Shown one piece after another: positions 62,670 to 64,000 of a DNA stretch of 64,000 nt (position 1 is its first letter; the number at the start of each line of letters is the position of its first letter). The stretch covers positions 868,001 through 932,000 of the forward strand of contig BSNO01000003.1 of the NCBI GenBank assembly GCA_030160035.1, read 5' to 3'. Source of the DNA: Rhizobium albus (GTDB lineage Bacteria > Pseudomonadota > Alphaproteobacteria > Rhizobiales > Rhizobiaceae). The position numbers were made by a program, and so were the translations under genes. The notes beneath the pieces were generated by a model that was not told where the DNA came from, ran no database searches, and saw only the letters and a program-made list of their open reading frames with translations.

Positions 62670-63471
62670 ATTCAGCCTCCGTGCGGATCACGCTGGGGCC
62701 TTGCCCGGTCAAGCGTTCAAGGGTGCGGACCGCAGCCGCCAGACGAGGGCCAACCTCGCTGTCCATGCGGTCGGATGAGGCTTCGGTCGGCAGAGCGCCG
62801 CAGGTGAAGACCACTGGTTCGGCTAGGTTGCTGCTGCGGAAGGGAACCGACACTGCGTTGTAGGCAGCCGGCGTCCCGCTGCCAGCCGGGGCGGAGACGA
62901 AGCCACGTCGCGTCAACGCCTCGCGGGACGCCCCACGGTCCTGAAGCAGCAGATCAAGCGGCTCGCGCGCGGCGGGATGTTCGACACAGACCTGCGCGAT
63001 CTCGCCTGGCGTCGCCGCTGCGATGAAGGCCCGTGTCGAAGAGAAGGGCTGAAGCGGGATGCGTTGGCCGACTTCCAGCCAGATCGAGGCGACCTGCGTC
63101 GGACGCCAGGTGCGGATCAGCACCAGTTTGTCGCCGTCGCGCACGGCGAGCACCACCAGCGTTCCGGTCTCTTCGGCCAGACGCTGCATCAGATCATGTG
63201 CTGGCACCAGGAAGGATAGTGAGGCTGCAGCCACATGGCCCACAGCGACCAGCGTCGGGCCGGGGCGGAAACGGTCGTCACGTGGCGACTGGACCAGATA
63301 GCCCAGCTGGCCGAGCGTAAAGGTCAGCCGTGATACTGTGGATTTCGGCAGCCCCGTGCGTTGCGCGATTTCGCCGTTGCTGAGCCCGTCATCGGTTACG
63401 CGGAAAGCGCGTAGGACGGAAAGTCCGCGGGCGAGGGTGGTGGCAAAGCGGGGATCGTTCAGATCTGTCAT
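62662..63471 (-). CDS. IclR-family transcriptional regulator
   Basis: 269 residues. The N-terminal winged HTH (GLSVLRAFRVTDDGLSNGE, then LPKSTVSRLTFTLGQLGYL) is followed by the IclR effector domain (about 85-260, including the RRGFVSAPAGSGTPAAYNA block). It lies inside the operon, between the transporter and the catabolic genes, so it is likely both regulator and member. The effector is probably the pathway substrate or its CoA ester. Confidence 0.92.
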   Translation of the reverse strand: MTDLNDPRFATTLARGLSVLRAFRVTDDGLSNGEIAQRTGLPKSTVSRLTFTLGQLGYLVQSPRDDRFRPGPTLVAVGHVAAASLSFLVPAHDLMQRLAEETGTLVVLAVRDGDKLVLIRTWRPTQVASIWLEVGQRIPLQPFSSTRAFIAAATPGEIAQVCVEHPAAREPLDLLLQDRGASREALTRRGFVSAPAGSGTPAAYNAVSVPFRSSNLAEPVVFTCGALPTEASSDRMDSEVGPRLAAAVRTLERLTGQGPSVIRTEAEYA

Positions 63472-63478
63472 GGGTGCC

Positions 63479-64000
63479 TCAAAAGCCGTAGGGGATAACG
63501 GTCGAGATTGCCGGCACCATGATCAGGATCGCAAGCACCACGAAGTCCATGGCCAGAAAACGCATGACTCCTGAGAAGATGAGGTCGATCTTGATGTCTC
63601 GCCCGGTCACATTGCCGATGACGAAGACGTTCAGCCCGACCGGCGGCGTGATCAGGCCGATCTCCAGCAGCTTGACGACGATAACGCCGAACCAGATCAG
63701 GTCGAGACCCATGTGGTCGACAAGCGGGATCACGAAGGGGAGCGTCAAAACGATGATCCCGACCGGGTCCAGAAACATCCCCAAGACGATGTAGAGCAGC
63801 GAGATCGCCAGCATGAGCGTCAGCGTCGACATGCCTGCATCCGCCACCCAACCGGCCACCATGCCGGCTGTTCCGGTCAGCGCGATGAACGACACGAAGA
63901 TCTTCGCCGATGCTGCGATCAGGAAAATGGCAGAGGTCTGGACCAGGCTCTCGCGAATGGCGACCCACATGGTCCGCAGCGTCAGCGAACCCTCGACGAG
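63479..64000 (-). CDS. TRAP transporter large permease (DctM), C-terminal part (5' end outside window)
   Basis: The frame runs off the right edge; about 173 residues are visible, the C-terminal third of a DctM protein (normally about 430). Helices include LGMFLDPVGIIVLTLPFVIP and GLDLIWFGVIVVKLLEIG, then LITPPVGLNVFVIGN, the signature loop of TRAP large permeases. It ends 7 bases before the IclR start, so it leads the operon. TRAP systems import dicarboxylates and other organic acids, consistent with a dicarboxylate beta-oxidation pathway downstream. Confidence 0.92.
   Translation of the reverse strand, partial: LVEGSLTLRTMWVAIRESLVQTSAIFLIAASAKIFVSFIALTGTAGMVAGWVADAGMSTLTLMLAISLLYIVLGMFLDPVGIIVLTLPFVIPLVDHMGLDLIWFGVIVVKLLEIGLITPPVGLNVFVIGNVTGRDIKIDLIFSGVMRFLAMDFVVLAILIMVPAISTVIPYGF

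Overview
The window looks like chromosome, or a large replicon, of a GC-rich alphaproteobacterium, most likely of the order Hyphomicrobiales (Rhizobiales). The signs are a cellulose operon with the rhizobial/agrobacterial lipoprotein BcsN, PilZ-type BcsA, many tightly coupled short-chain dehydrogenases, and NreB/NicO and CueR-type metal genes typical of this group. The assignment is from gene content and protein style only. No rRNA gene, complete tRNA gene, CRISPR array or intact transposase was seen.

Layout. (1) 1-4 kb: the end of a FhuB-type siderophore permease, a membrane GGDEF diguanylate cyclase, a HAD phosphatase and a DUF983 protein. (2) 4.1-13.2 kb: a minus-strand cellulose operon bcsN, bcsA, bcsB, bcsZ and a TPR protein. 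The last four genes are chained by 4-base stop/start overlaps. (3) 13.3-17.1 kb: a LysR regulator divergent from an NTF2-like protein plus SDR pair, a small secreted protein and a Tat-exported SDR. (4) 17.4-23.7 kb: sensory genes, namely a histidine kinase cut off just after its H-box, a GAF protein, a GlxA-type AraC regulator, a LOV-GGDEF-EAL protein and a second AraC regulator. (5) 23.8-31.8 kb: a plus-strand catabolic operon with a three-subunit molybdenum hydroxylase (large subunit fused to a CoxG domain), an acyl-CoA ligase, an enoyl-CoA hydratase and a BenE benzoate symporter. It is probably controlled by the adjacent AraC protein through a 20-bp-period direct repeat.

(6) 31.9-51.6 kb: a metal-resistance island. 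Its left edge carries a degenerate tRNA-Ser 3' end (candidate attachment site) and a truncated glycosyltransferase. It then holds a HupE/anchor/His-rich operon divergent from an RcnR/DmeR-type repressor with NreB and NicO exporters (nickel/cobalt). Next come a YHS-type copper ATPase, a c-type cytochrome, a CusA/CusB-like efflux pump, a CueR regulator with a 42-residue membrane protein, a Met-rich DUF305 protein, a CopZ-like chaperone, a two-HMA CopA ATPase and a DUF411 protein. MerR-type promoter signatures (TTGACCTTCC-like) precede at least four copper genes, so copper handling looks like one CueR regulon.

(7) 52.1-54.4 kb: tandem SDRs and a Tat-exported DUF3047 protein. (8) 54.4-64 kb: a minus-strand operon resembling the pim dicarboxylate beta-oxidation operon: TRAP transporter permease (cut by the window edge), IclR regulator, FadB-like fusion, thiolase, large and small acyl-CoA dehydrogenases, thioesterase, enoyl-CoA hydratase/isomerase and acyl-CoA ligase. 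Nearly all junctions overlap by 4-8 bases.

c-di-GMP links several parts. A GGDEF synthase sits beside the cellulose operon, BcsA has the PilZ receptor motif, and a putative blue-light EAL phosphodiesterase lies 9 kb away.
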